A stretch of DNA of 64,000 bases from Microcaldota archaeon (lineage in GTDB: Archaea > Micrarchaeota > Micrarchaeia > Anstonellales > Bilamarchaeaceae): the NCBI GenBank assembly GCA_016212525.1, contig JACRGD010000005.1, positions 1 through 64,000 of the forward strand. Reading direction: 5' to 3'. The translations under genes were made by a program, and so were the position numbers. The notes beneath the pieces are model-generated. The model did not search any database. It was not told where the DNA came from and saw nothing but the letters and a program-made list of their open reading frames with translations. Position 1 is the stretch's first letter. Each line of letters starts with the position of its first letter. Positions 43,801 to 51,924 of this stretch are shown piece after piece.

Positions 43801-44004
43801 TCGCATCGCTACGCTCCGATCGCAGCTTCGCGTCACTTCGCTCGCGAAACCTGCTTTAGCACAGGTAGCTTCGCAGACCTTCACTCTGCTTCGCCTCCTT
43901 TTGGTCGGCTCGCGGCTGCTCGTCGCTACTCTCCGATCGCGTCGCAAAGCTGGCGCTTCGCTCAAGCGTCGTCGTCCCTTCGGGACGACTCGCGCTTCCG
44001 CGGA
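43801..44004. repeat. GC-rich cluster of hairpins and short repeats
   Basis: About 200 nt, clearly richer in G and C than the flanks and built from many copies of CTTCGC/GCGAAG-type words. It contains a near-exact 18-nt direct repeat, TCGCTAC(G/T)CTCCGATCGC, at 43806-43823 and 43923-43940. There is also a hairpin ACCTG-N8-CAGGT and a very stable stem GTCGTCC-CTTCGG-GACGAC with a UUCG-type tetraloop. It does not look coding. It sits directly upstream of the homing endonuclease promoter and may be part of the same mobile segment. Confidence 0.6.
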
Positions 44005-44054
44005 AATGAGGTGCTGGTTTTTCTTTATATACTCGCTAAACTCTCTTCTTCTTT

Positions 44055-45062
44055 ATGAGTTTTGTTTTAGGAAATTATTTAGTTGATCTGCTTGATTCAG
44101 ATGATAAAAAAGAGTCATCTCTGTATCTAAATAATGCTGGTTGGTTAGTGCGAGAAATATGGTGTGATTTGTTATTGTATTCACCGAATTTTAATCAGAC
44201 TCGGCTTTCACTCTCTATTGCTTTAGGTATTAGCAACAACTCTGGCGCTTTATATGCTTACAAAAATAATCGAAAAGCAATATCAATTGAAACTCTGCTC
44301 ATTTTACTATATTTCTGGAAACACTGTCTAAATAAATCTGATGCGGATTTGCACAAACGCCTCGATGAATTTTTTTATCGTGAGGATTGGACTCTTTCTA
44401 CTCATTCCAAAAATCAAAAAACTCGAGTACCAAAAGTTATCTCACCAAAACTCGCATATCTGATGGGTTGGATGGTAGGGGATGGTCATCTTAAAAAATC
44501 TCACAACTATCTTGTAAAACTAAGCGAAAAATCTACTGATCAACTAAATTTCGTCTTAAAGCCCCTATTCAAGGAACTCTTTGATATTAATGTGCCTATC
44601 TTTAGGCGTTATAAGAATGGATATGCTCTCCAAGTTGGTTCAAAACCCATTTATCGTTTTTTTAAAAATGTTCTTCAGTTAAAAACTGGCAAAATTCCTG
44701 ACCTTGTCTGGCATTTCGATGCTTTAAATAAGCGTTATTTTTTAATGGGTGTTTTTGATGCTGAAGGTCATGTTATCTGTTCTTCTACTTGCCGCAGGGT
44801 GGCTATCTCTCAAAAGGACCCTGTTTTTTTAGAGCAACTCAGAATAATTGGTTCTAGTTTAGGCGTTTTATTTAACTCTCCTGTCAAACACGTGACTCGT
44901 TTAGGTGTTTGGTATTCTATTAATCTTGGATCTACTGTTCAGACACGCAATTTTGCCTCACATGTTGGATCTTTACATGTGGAAAAATCAAAAAAGTTAG
45001 AAAAGTTGGTGACTAGGATAGGATCAAGTGAATCTTGTAGGTCCTCTATCTTATACGGGTAA
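44055..45062 (+). CDS. Free-standing LAGLIDADG homing endonuclease
   Basis: A 335-residue endonuclease with two LAGLIDADG helices: LAYLMGWMVGDGHL (about residue 135) and KRYFLMGVFDAEGHV (about residue 230), each followed by the beta saddle (for example RRYKNGYALQVGSKPIYRFF). The acidic residues Asp in GDGH and Glu in DAEGH are retained, so activity is likely. The N-terminal 130 residues carry a helical HTH-like segment (LSLSIALGISNNSGALYAYKNN). It is not inside an intein or a recognisable intron. TTTATATACT at 44024-44033 is about 26 nt before the ATG. AT-rich codon use differs from the GC-rich cluster before it. Confidence 0.88.
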   Translation: MSFVLGNYLVDLLDSDDKKESSLYLNNAGWLVREIWCDLLLYSPNFNQTRLSLSIALGISNNSGALYAYKNNRKAISIETLLILLYFWKHCLNKSDADLHKRLDEFFYREDWTLSTHSKNQKTRVPKVISPKLAYLMGWMVGDGHLKKSHNYLVKLSEKSTDQLNFVLKPLFKELFDINVPIFRRYKNGYALQVGSKPIYRFFKNVLQLKTGKIPDLVWHFDALNKRYFLMGVFDAEGHVICSSTCRRVAISQKDPVFLEQLRIIGSSLGVLFNSPVKHVTRLGVWYSINLGSTVQTRNFASHVGSLHVEKSKKLEKLVTRIGSSESCRSSILYG

Positions 45063-45124
45063 TAAGCTAGTGGGTGGGTCGTTGGTGTTTATATGGATTA
45101 TTGTGCTGTCTGAGGGTGTTTTGT

Positions 45125-45179
45125 ATGATTTTGGTAAGTCGAGTTGTGGAATGTGGCGCTGATGATTTTGGTAAGTCGA
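45125..45179 (+). repeat. 18-nt direct repeat pair
   Basis: ATGATTTTGGTAAGTCGA occurs exactly at 45125-45142 and again at 45162-45179, 37 nt apart. The surrounding 190 nt between the endonuclease and the small antitoxin gene contain no gene and are G/T-rich on the plus strand. The repeats could be a protein-binding site or the footprint of an insertion. Confidence 0.6.
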
Positions 45180-45251
45180 AAGGAGTTAGCCGAGTTGATG
45201 TCTGTCTTGGTGTGCTGATTGCATGAAACATACCATACCAAAGACGAGGTT

Positions 45252-45383
45252 ATGATAATTGAAGATCTAATAGAAGATCTTTTGTCTTTTAATCCAATAT
45301 TCATTAAAGAGATTGAAAATCGTCGACAAGAATCTAAGGCTCATGTTGTGTCTCTAAACGATCTTCGAAAAAAGATTAAGTAG
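45252..45383 (+). CDS. Orphan RelB-like small antitoxin
   Basis: A 43-residue protein. The pattern LIEDLLSFNPIFIKEIENRR followed by VVSLNDLRKKIK resembles the C-terminal toxin-wrapping part of archaeal RelB-type antitoxins (N-P-x-F-x-K-E-I-E, then S-L-x-x-L). GAGGTT runs directly into the ATG. No toxin gene is next to it: the downstream gene is homoisocitrate dehydrogenase on the other strand and upstream is the repeat region. It may be a remnant of a toxin-antitoxin pair or may neutralise a toxin encoded elsewhere. Confidence 0.55.
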   Translation: MIIEDLIEDLLSFNPIFIKEIENRRQESKAHVVSLNDLRKKIK

Positions 45384-45404
45384 TTAGTCTAGTCCAAATA
45401 TTTC

Positions 45405-46409
45405 CTATTTTTTCAATTCTTTAATTATATTTTGAATCATTTCGCTCGTTTTCGCAGTTCCACCAACATCCTTGGTCTTAATTCCCTTTTCATAAGTTGC
45501 ATCTATTGCGTTTTCGAGTTGTTTTGCCTCTGCACTGTGACCTAGATATTCAAGCATCATTGCAGTTGCCCTAAGCATTCCTGTCGGGTTAACGACGTCC
45601 ATTCCAGCATATTTAGGTGCAGAGCCATGAACTGGTTCAAATAATGCATGTTTAAGTCCAATATTGGCTGAAGGCGCGACACCAAGACCTCCAATTAGTG
45701 CAGATGCCTCGTCAGAAAGTATGTCTCCAAACAAGTTTGTCGTTACGATAACTTCGAAATCTGTTGGTGATTTGATTAATCGCATGGCTACCGAATCAAC
45801 TAGGGCATCTTCGCAAACTATTTCTTTGTACTCTGATGCCACATTGCGACCAACTTCGAGAAACAATCCATCGCTCTTTCTTAGTACATTTGCCTTGTGG
45901 ACCAGTGTGACTTTTTTGAATCCTTTGGCTTTTGCCTCATCAAAAGCGAATCTGACGATCCGCTCGCTGCCTTTGCGGGTTATGACTCGAAGCGACGTAG
46001 CCCGGTCGGCTGTGGCTTCTTCAATTCCGCTATACATGCCCTCAGTATTCTCGCGAACGATGACAAAATTGAGTTTTGGAAATGGTAAATCGACATTTGG
46101 AAGCGAGACAAAAGGCCGCAAATTGGCATACAAATCAAGTGCCTTTCGCAAGCCAATTATCGCACTTTTATAATTCTCTATATTTGGGGGAGTAGTTACT
46201 GCACAAAAGAGTATCGCATCGCATTCTTTCGCCTTGTTTACTGTTTCGTTTGGTAGTGCAGTTCCGTGTTTTTTGTATGTTTCGTATCCTGCTTCGCCCT
46301 CTATCCATTCTACTTCAACAAGTGCATCGACAACCTTGCGTGCATGTGCCATCAATTCAGGCCCGACTCCATCGCCATTGATGAACATTACTTTCTTTTT
46401 TGGTGTCAT
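45405..46409 (-). CDS. Homoisocitrate dehydrogenase (isopropylmalate dehydrogenase family)
   Basis: A 334-residue beta-decarboxylating dehydrogenase. NAD site GDGVGPELM at the start, substrate Arg cluster LRKALDLYANLRPF, VRENTEGMYSG, Asp ligands in TTNLFGDILSDEASALIG, and the nucleotide-binding FEPVHGSAPKYAG. The family includes LeuB, isocitrate and homoisocitrate dehydrogenase. Its place at the end of the lys cluster, after homoaconitase and with homocitrate synthase upstream, argues for homoisocitrate to 2-oxoadipate. Activity on isopropylmalate cannot be excluded. The start overlaps the small homoaconitase subunit by 4 nt. Confidence 0.85.
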   Translation of the reverse strand: MTPKKKVMFINGDGVGPELMAHARKVVDALVEVEWIEGEAGYETYKKHGTALPNETVNKAKECDAILFCAVTTPPNIENYKSAIIGLRKALDLYANLRPFVSLPNVDLPFPKLNFVIVRENTEGMYSGIEEATADRATSLRVITRKGSERIVRFAFDEAKAKGFKKVTLVHKANVLRKSDGLFLEVGRNVASEYKEIVCEDALVDSVAMRLIKSPTDFEVIVTTNLFGDILSDEASALIGGLGVAPSANIGLKHALFEPVHGSAPKYAGMDVVNPTGMLRATAMMLEYLGHSAEAKQLENAIDATYEKGIKTKDVGGTAKTSEMIQNIIKELKK

Positions 46410-46903
46410 TTGGCTCCCTCTAGTTCTTCAAGTTTGTGGTGCTTAAGGAATCCCAGTATTCCTCCGTATTCCTTGAACTTTTTGACAATTGGAGAGACGA
46501 CTACGGGTGCAGTTTTGTTCTTTGTTTTGTTTATGATCTGCGTATCTGTGATCTCAATCTGATCTTCTTCAGAAATGGCATCAACAAACTCGCTGGGGGC
46601 AACCAGGGCAACGACTCCGTTGTTTATGCAGTTACGATAGAAAATCCTTGCAAACGACTTTGCAATAATGGCCGAAATTCTATTGGCCTTAAATGCCATG
46701 ACTGCCGTCTCACGAGAAGAGCCGCAGCCAAAGTTTCTTCCTCCTACGACAATATCTCCTGGTTTCACCTGCTTTGCATACTCCGGTCGGTGCTCGATAA
46801 ATGCAATTTTTCCCAGTTCTTCTATGTCATTTGTCATGTTATATCTGCCCGGAGTCATCAAATCCGTATTTATAGAATCGCCAAATTTCCAAATTCTCGT
46901 CAT
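46406..46903 (-). CDS. Homoaconitase/isopropylmalate isomerase small subunit
   Basis: A 165-residue small subunit with the swivel domain: KFGDSINTDLM, then the substrate loop GRYNMT (where leucine enzymes usually carry RYL), and VVGGRNFGCGSSRETAVMAFKA. The following FARIFYRNCINNGVVAL is standard. It partners with the large subunit gene immediately upstream. The loop sequence, with the lys context, supports homocitrate/homoisocitrate rather than isopropylmalate, but this is inference. Start: an ATG at 46912 also exists; GAGATGAT lies before the ATG at 46903. Confidence 0.85.
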   Translation of the reverse strand: MTRIWKFGDSINTDLMTPGRYNMTNDIEELGKIAFIEHRPEYAKQVKPGDIVVGGRNFGCGSSRETAVMAFKANRISAIIAKSFARIFYRNCINNGVVALVAPSEFVDAISEEDQIEITDTQIINKTKNKTAPVVVSPIVKKFKEYGGILGFLKHHKLEELEGAK

Positions 46904-46954
46904 AATAATCATCTCTATTTTCCTTTATTTCTCCATTTCTTTTGCGTTTTCTTT

Positions 46955-48208
46955 CTATCTTTGCATGTATTTTCTTGGATCTGCAATTTTTCCTGCAATT
47001 GCCGATGCAACTGCTGTTGCCGGAGATGCCAGGTATATTTGCGCCTTGGGTGATCCCATTCTCCCGGTAAAGTTTCGATTGCTGGTGCTGACACACACGT
47101 CATTATCATCAAGAACTCCCATGTGCCGGCCAAGACATGCTCCGCATCCGGGAGAAGTTACTATTGCTCCCGCCTTTGAAAATTCTTCCAAATATCCCGC
47201 ACGTAGCGCCTGCTCATAGACCTGTCTGCTTGCGGGAGTTACGAACATTTTTATCCCGTCTGCAACTTTTCTGCCCTTAATCATCTTGTATGCAATTTCC
47301 AAATCCTCAATTCTGCAGTTTGTACACGAACCAAGGAAAACCTGAGTAATTTCGGTTCCCTCGACCTGACTAACCGGAACATCACGGTCTATGTCCGGTG
47401 GTTTAGCGACCGTTGGTTCAATCTTTGAAATGTCATAAGTTAGAACGTCTGCGAATTGGGCATCTGGATCTGATCTAAGGAATTCGAACTGCTGAGCTCT
47501 GCCCTGGATTTCTAAGTATCTTGCAGTCTGCTCGTCTGCCGGGACAATGCCTGTTTTAGCACCCATTTCCGCGCACATATTACATAGGGTCAGCCGCGAT
47601 GGAACGTTCATTTTCGTCAGAGCCTTTCCGCCAAATTCAATGACCTTGTAGTTCGCTCCCTCTGCTGAAAGCTCCTTTGCGATCGAGAGGATGACATCTT
47701 TAGTATAGACTCCAAAATCAAGCGAACCTTCAAGATTAATCTTAATGGTTTCCGGTACTCGAACCCATGCTTTTCCGGTTGCCATTGCTACTGCAGCATC
47801 GGTTGATCCAAAACCCGCGCAGAAAGCTCCCAACCCGCCGCCTGTTGGCGTGTGGCTGTCGGCTCCCAAAAGGAATGTATTGGGTCGTAGGAATCGTTCG
47901 GCCATGACCTGATGACAGACTCCATCTGTGTATATCTTGATTCCCTGTTCTTTTGCAAATTGTCTGATTTTTGTGTGGAGCGCTGCTGCCTGGGTACTTG
48001 GAGCCGGATATGCATGATCAAAGAAAATATGGATTTTATCCGGATCAAAAACTTTCTTTGCGATCTGATGAAACGGGTCTATTGCCCATGCGCACGTTGT
48101 ATCATGCGCCAGAACATAATCGACATTGACTACTGCCAAATCGCCAATCGAAACTTTTCTGCCTGCTTTGGAAGAGAATATTTTTTCCGTTATAGTCTGT
48201 CCGCTCAT
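46955..48208 (-). CDS. Homoaconitase/isopropylmalate isomerase large subunit
   Basis: A 417-residue aconitase-family large subunit. The [4Fe-4S] ligands are visible: Cys in FLGSCTNCRI and the pair in TSPGCGACLGRH. Other marks are LGADSHTPTGGGLGAF and FFDHAYPAPS. With the small subunit it converts homocitrate to homoisocitrate in the alpha-aminoadipate route, and possibly isopropylmalate as well. It lies 61 nt after the RAM-domain gene and 51 nt before the small subunit. The ATG at 48208 follows AGAGTTGA; an in-frame start at 48217 is the alternative. Confidence 0.9.
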   Translation of the reverse strand: MSGQTITEKIFSSKAGRKVSIGDLAVVNVDYVLAHDTTCAWAIDPFHQIAKKVFDPDKIHIFFDHAYPAPSTQAAALHTKIRQFAKEQGIKIYTDGVCHQVMAERFLRPNTFLLGADSHTPTGGGLGAFCAGFGSTDAAVAMATGKAWVRVPETIKINLEGSLDFGVYTKDVILSIAKELSAEGANYKVIEFGGKALTKMNVPSRLTLCNMCAEMGAKTGIVPADEQTARYLEIQGRAQQFEFLRSDPDAQFADVLTYDISKIEPTVAKPPDIDRDVPVSQVEGTEITQVFLGSCTNCRIEDLEIAYKMIKGRKVADGIKMFVTPASRQVYEQALRAGYLEEFSKAGAIVTSPGCGACLGRHMGVLDDNDVCVSTSNRNFTGRMGSPKAQIYLASPATAVASAIAGKIADPRKYMQR

Positions 48209-48269
48209 AAAATTCAACTCTGATGTTCCATTTCGCTCCGTTATTTTCTATTTTCCCCGTTTTGTTTTC

Positions 48270-48521
48270 TTATTTCTGATGACTCTCGAGAACCAGATAT
48301 GTGCTGGTTTCAGTAACGCCCTTACATGCCCGAATTGCCTCGAGAGTGTCGTTCACCTGTTTGACCGAATGCGATTTGACAAGAACCATCAAGTCATATG
48401 CTCCTGTAAGTTCCCAAACCTGGCTAACTCCCGAAATGGGCATTATGCCTGCAACTATGTCTGCAGTCTTTATTTTTTCCTCTGTTACTACTCCGATGAT
48501 TACGCTTACTGTGTTTTCCAT
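48270..48521 (-). CDS. Stand-alone RAM (Lrp ligand-binding) domain protein
   Basis: An 83-residue protein equal to the C-terminal half of Lrp/AsnC regulators: VSVIIGVVTEEKIKTADIV, VSQVWELTGAYDLMVLVKSHSVKQVNDTLEAI and GVTETSTYLVLE. There is no DNA-binding helix-turn-helix. Stand-alone RAM proteins are amino-acid sensors or modulators of full-length Lrp proteins. It lies 21 nt after homocitrate synthase in the lys operon, so it may sense lysine and interact with the LysM-like regulator or the synthase. The ATG at 48521 removes a short Cys-containing extension not seen in the family. Confidence 0.85.
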   Translation of the reverse strand: MENTVSVIIGVVTEEKIKTADIVAGIMPISGVSQVWELTGAYDLMVLVKSHSVKQVNDTLEAIRACKGVTETSTYLVLESHQK

Positions 48522-48542
48522 GTCTCTACACCCATACAAATA

Positions 48543-49625
48543 TTACAATTCAAATTCAAATACGTCTCCTTTCTTTTCCTTTAGTCTTGCAATTGCCTTT
48601 TCTATTTGTGAATCGCTTAGGCCAAGCTTTAATTCAGATGAAAGATATTTGATGACATTTCTGCCAGAATATTCTCCGACAACAAATCTTCTTCTCTGTC
48701 CGACCGTTTCTGGAGAAAATGCCTCGTATGCCTTTCCATCTGATTTAAGAACCGCGCCAAGATGCGTTCCGCCTTTATGTCTAAAGACGCTCTCTCCGAC
48801 CACTGGACTAAATGCATCGCAATAGAGGCCCGTGTAATCTCCAAATAATTTCGAGAGGTGATGCAATCTTGTTACATTAAGGTCCGTTCGCTGATCATAA
48901 AGGACCCGCAATGCCATAGCCACTTCTGCTAGTTTTGGTATTCCTGCCCGCTCGCCCGCGCCATTTATGCATGCGTGTATGCAATTGGCTCCAGCTTCTA
49001 CTCCTGCGAGCGAGTTTGCTAATGCAAGGCCCAAATCATTGTGGCAATGAACGTCCAGATTGGCTTTTGGAACCTGCTGGTGGACTTCCGAGACAAGTGA
49101 ATACATTGACGAGGGTGTCATTATTCCAACTGTATCCGTTATCGAAATCCGGTCTGCACCCCGCTCGTGTACTGCCTTGACCATTTCTGCGAGATATTTA
49201 GCATCTGTTCTGGACGCATCCTCGCATGTGAATCGCATCTTTAGCCCGTGGCTCTTGGCATAATCGATCGATTCGCCCGCCCGATTTAGTGCATCTTCCC
49301 TTGTTGTATGTAATTTGTGCTCCAGATGAATGTCGGAAGTCGAGAGAAATATCGCAATCCATTCTGGATCCAGTTTTAGTAAGAGGTCGATGTCGCTCTT
49401 CATCGCTCTCCCATGGAGTATTAGTTTGGCCTTAAGGCTCGCGTCTTTGAGCTCTTTTGCAGTTTCCATCATGCTTTGCGAGACGATCGGTGAGAGCTCG
49501 ATAAAATCGACTCCAAGCGCATCTAATTCCGTTCCTATTTTTACTGCCTGCTCCTTGCTAAAGCGAACTTTAGTTGCCTGCTGTCCTTCCCGAAGAGTAG
49601 AGTCTAATATGAGTATCTTGTCCAT
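48543..49625 (-). CDS. Homocitrate synthase
   Basis: A 360-residue LeuA/HCS-like condensing enzyme. The DSTLREGQQATKVRFS opening, HGRAMKSDIDLLL, the metal-binding LDVHCHNDLGLALANSLAG and NGAGERAGIPKLAEVAMAL are all present. In the homocitrate group the opening reads L-REG-Q as here. It condenses 2-oxoglutarate with acetyl-CoA, the first step of the alpha-aminoadipate pathway. There is no C-terminal LeuA regulatory domain, as expected for homocitrate synthase. It begins one base after the stop of lysK. Confidence 0.9.
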   Translation of the reverse strand: MDKILILDSTLREGQQATKVRFSKEQAVKIGTELDALGVDFIELSPIVSQSMMETAKELKDASLKAKLILHGRAMKSDIDLLLKLDPEWIAIFLSTSDIHLEHKLHTTREDALNRAGESIDYAKSHGLKMRFTCEDASRTDAKYLAEMVKAVHERGADRISITDTVGIMTPSSMYSLVSEVHQQVPKANLDVHCHNDLGLALANSLAGVEAGANCIHACINGAGERAGIPKLAEVAMALRVLYDQRTDLNVTRLHHLSKLFGDYTGLYCDAFSPVVGESVFRHKGGTHLGAVLKSDGKAYEAFSPETVGQRRRFVVGEYSGRNVIKYLSSELKLGLSDSQIEKAIARLKEKKGDVFEFEL

Positions 49626-50738
49626 TTATTCCTCCTCCTTGCGCACTGCTGCCGTCTGTTTTATGAGATCTTTTAGAACCAAAATCGCCAGTTCATAATC
49701 TGACCATCGCAGATATTCCCGATCTGTGTGATCGAGTTTTGAATCTCCCGGGCCATAGGCGATAGTGGGTATTTTAGCATCCATCGTTATGTTCATATCC
49801 GCGCTGCCGGATTTCCTTAGATATCTTGGGGTTATCTTCTGACTTCTTGCTGCACCTACCATCCGTCTGACTAGTGGATCGTTAAGCGAAATTTCACAGC
49901 CCGACAGTTGTTCTGTATTTTCGAAATCGATCTTTAGTCCAGCTGGTGCAAGAGAGATGAGAAGTTCACGTATCTCTGTCGTGCTTCTGGTTGGCGGGAT
50001 TCGGACATCAATGAAGAAATCCAGCGAATCAGGAATCGAGTTGAGTGAGTTTTTCTTTCCGTATTCGATGTGGGTTATGTTGAATATTACTGATTCGAAT
50101 GCGTGGTTGCGCGGGAACTCTGTGGAGAGTTTCTGCTGATATTCGACGAGTTTTTCAATGGGATTCTCTGTTTTCATGCCTGCGTGTGCACTCTCCCCTC
50201 TGACGCTAGCGTGAACAAGTATTCTGCCCTTATATGCAATAGTTATTCCATCGCAATTCGATGGTTCTCCATTGACTGCGTATTTTGGTTTTATATATTT
50301 TAGCAGCTCGCGTATTCCTACTGAGATTGGTGCTTCTTCCTCTGTTACTCCAGCGACGATGAGTTTTATTCCCTCTGGCGGATTTGCACTTGCTTCGATG
50401 TAGCTGGCTACACATCCCTTTGCATCTACCGCACCCCGTCCGCTGATTCCCTCATTATCTGTTTTCACTGGCCAAAATCCAGCTACTGTATCTAAATGAG
50501 AAAATAGTAACAGATCCGCATTTGGGTCTTTTCTATAATCGTAGTTTGCACCTACAACATTTCCTGCGGAGTCGATATCTACATATTTGTATCCCAATTC
50601 TCGCATTCGCTTTGCACAAACTTCTGCCGCTGCCCTCTCTTGCCCAGAAAAACTTTGAGTCTGGACTAATTCTTCGAGGAATCGATGCGAGGCTGGTGAG
50701 CTGTCGTGTTCGTGCTTTCTTTTATCTGTTGCAATCAT
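49626..50738 (-). CDS. lysK: [LysW]-lysine (and possibly ornithine) hydrolase
   Basis: A 370-residue M20 peptidase: metal sites in LLLFSHLDTVAG, GRGAVDAKGCVASYIEA and VTEEEAPISVG, and the dimer-domain His in ESAHAGMKTENPIEKLV. In the LysW system it releases lysine (or ornithine) from the carrier. It overlaps lysJ by 4 nt and is followed one base later by homocitrate synthase. Confidence 0.92.
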   Translation of the reverse strand: MIATDKRKHEHDSSPASHRFLEELVQTQSFSGQERAAAEVCAKRMRELGYKYVDIDSAGNVVGANYDYRKDPNADLLLFSHLDTVAGFWPVKTDNEGISGRGAVDAKGCVASYIEASANPPEGIKLIVAGVTEEEAPISVGIRELLKYIKPKYAVNGEPSNCDGITIAYKGRILVHASVRGESAHAGMKTENPIEKLVEYQQKLSTEFPRNHAFESVIFNITHIEYGKKNSLNSIPDSLDFFIDVRIPPTRSTTEIRELLISLAPAGLKIDFENTEQLSGCEISLNDPLVRRMVGAARSQKITPRYLRKSGSADMNITMDAKIPTIAYGPGDSKLDHTDREYLRWSDYELAILVLKDLIKQTAAVRKEEE

Positions 50739-51919
50739 GGTAAAACCGACTCCAGTATTCCTAATGCTTCTTCGTAAACTTCCCGCGTTGTATTAAGAGG
50801 CGGGAGCATTCGAAGTGTCGTATCTCCGGCAGTCAAAATCAAAAGACCCTTTGCCTGTGCTGCCTTTACGATTGGTGTACTCTCAACTTTGAGTTCAAGC
50901 CCGATAAAGAGGCCTTTGCCACGAACCTGAACGATCGATGGTTTTCGTGTCATCATCTGCTGGAGTTTTTGGGAAAGCCACAAGCCATTCTCATCTGCTC
51001 GCTCAAGTAATTTTTCATCTTCAATTGCCTTTATTGTAGCATTCGCAGCAGCGCATGCAAACGGATTTCCTCCGAAGGTCGATCCATGCTCAAGGTTCTT
51101 AAAGACGCAAAATTCCTCGTTTGCAATTGCTGCTCCGATTGGAACTCCGCCTCCAAGTCCTTTAGCCAAAGTAACGACATCTGGATAAACTCCTACATTT
51201 TCAAATGAAAAGAACTTACCTGTTCGTCCCATACCTGCCTGAACCTCGTCAAAGACAAGCAGCGTTCCTTTTTGGCTACAGATCTCGCGGGCTGCGCTTA
51301 GGAATGCAACATCTGCAGGCCGTATTCCTCCTTCGCCCTGAATCACTTCGAGAAATACCGCTGCCGTTTCTTCTGTTACTGCATTTCTAAGGCCCTCAAT
51401 ATCGTTCATTCTGATCCTTGTAATTGGTCCGATCAGAGGTTCGAATCTCTCTCGATATTTTAGTTTAAATGTTAATGCAAGACTTCCGGCCGTTCTGCCA
51501 TGAAACCCATTCATCGCTGCAACTAGTGCCTTGCGGCCTGTTTTGGCACGGGCAAGTTTAATTGCGGCTTCGTTTGCCTCTGTTCCAGAGTTGCAAAGAA
51601 AAATCTTTCCGCTTTTTCCGCTTGCACTTCGCCAGCGTGATTCGAGACTCTCTAGTAATCTTGTTCTCTCTCCATTTGCAAATGCTTCATTGCAGGTTAT
51701 CATTTTTGATGCCTGCTCCGCGAGTGCCTGTTTTAAGCCCGGGTGGTTGTGGCCAAGAATTGCGACGCCGATACCACTTGTAAAGTCGATGTATCTTTTG
51801 CCCTCTACGTCCCAGACTATGCTTCCCTCTCCGCGCGAGAGTGCGATGTCCCTTTTCTTATAGACTCCCATTTCTAATTTTGTTTCCCGCTCAACTAGAG
51901 ATGCGTTTGTTTCGTTCAT
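50735..51919 (-). CDS. lysJ: [LysW]-aminoadipate semialdehyde aminotransferase
   Basis: A 394-residue class III PLP aminotransferase. The PLP Lys is in VVTLAKGLGGGVPIGAA, the Asp in LLVFDEVQAGMGRTG, and GSTFGGNPFACAAAN follows. It converts the carrier-bound semialdehyde to the amine using glutamate, in lysine and probably also in ornithine synthesis. A TTG at 51928 is in frame, but the ATG at 51919 has GAGGAG about 9 nt upstream. It begins 5 nt after lysZ. Confidence 0.93.
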   Translation of the reverse strand: MNETNASLVERETKLEMGVYKKRDIALSRGEGSIVWDVEGKRYIDFTSGIGVAILGHNHPGLKQALAEQASKMITCNEAFANGERTRLLESLESRWRSASGKSGKIFLCNSGTEANEAAIKLARAKTGRKALVAAMNGFHGRTAGSLALTFKLKYRERFEPLIGPITRIRMNDIEGLRNAVTEETAAVFLEVIQGEGGIRPADVAFLSAAREICSQKGTLLVFDEVQAGMGRTGKFFSFENVGVYPDVVTLAKGLGGGVPIGAAIANEEFCVFKNLEHGSTFGGNPFACAAANATIKAIEDEKLLERADENGLWLSQKLQQMMTRKPSIVQVRGKGLFIGLELKVESTPIVKAAQAKGLLILTAGDTTLRMLPPLNTTREVYEEALGILESVLP

Positions 51920-51924
51920 AAATA

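Noticed and set aside
43801..44004. CRISPR array
   Set aside because: The repeats are short, irregular and unevenly spaced, with no constant repeat-spacer pattern, and no cas genes are present in the window.
43691..44086. Open frame through the GC-rich hairpin cluster
   Set aside because: The translation is low-complexity Leu/Arg/Ser from repeated CTTCGC words, and the region is full of inverted repeats, so it is not a credible protein.
44055..45062. Group I intron or intein hosting the LAGLIDADG gene
   Set aside because: No host gene is split around it, there are no intein splice motifs, and the flanks do not show intron core elements that I can recognise.
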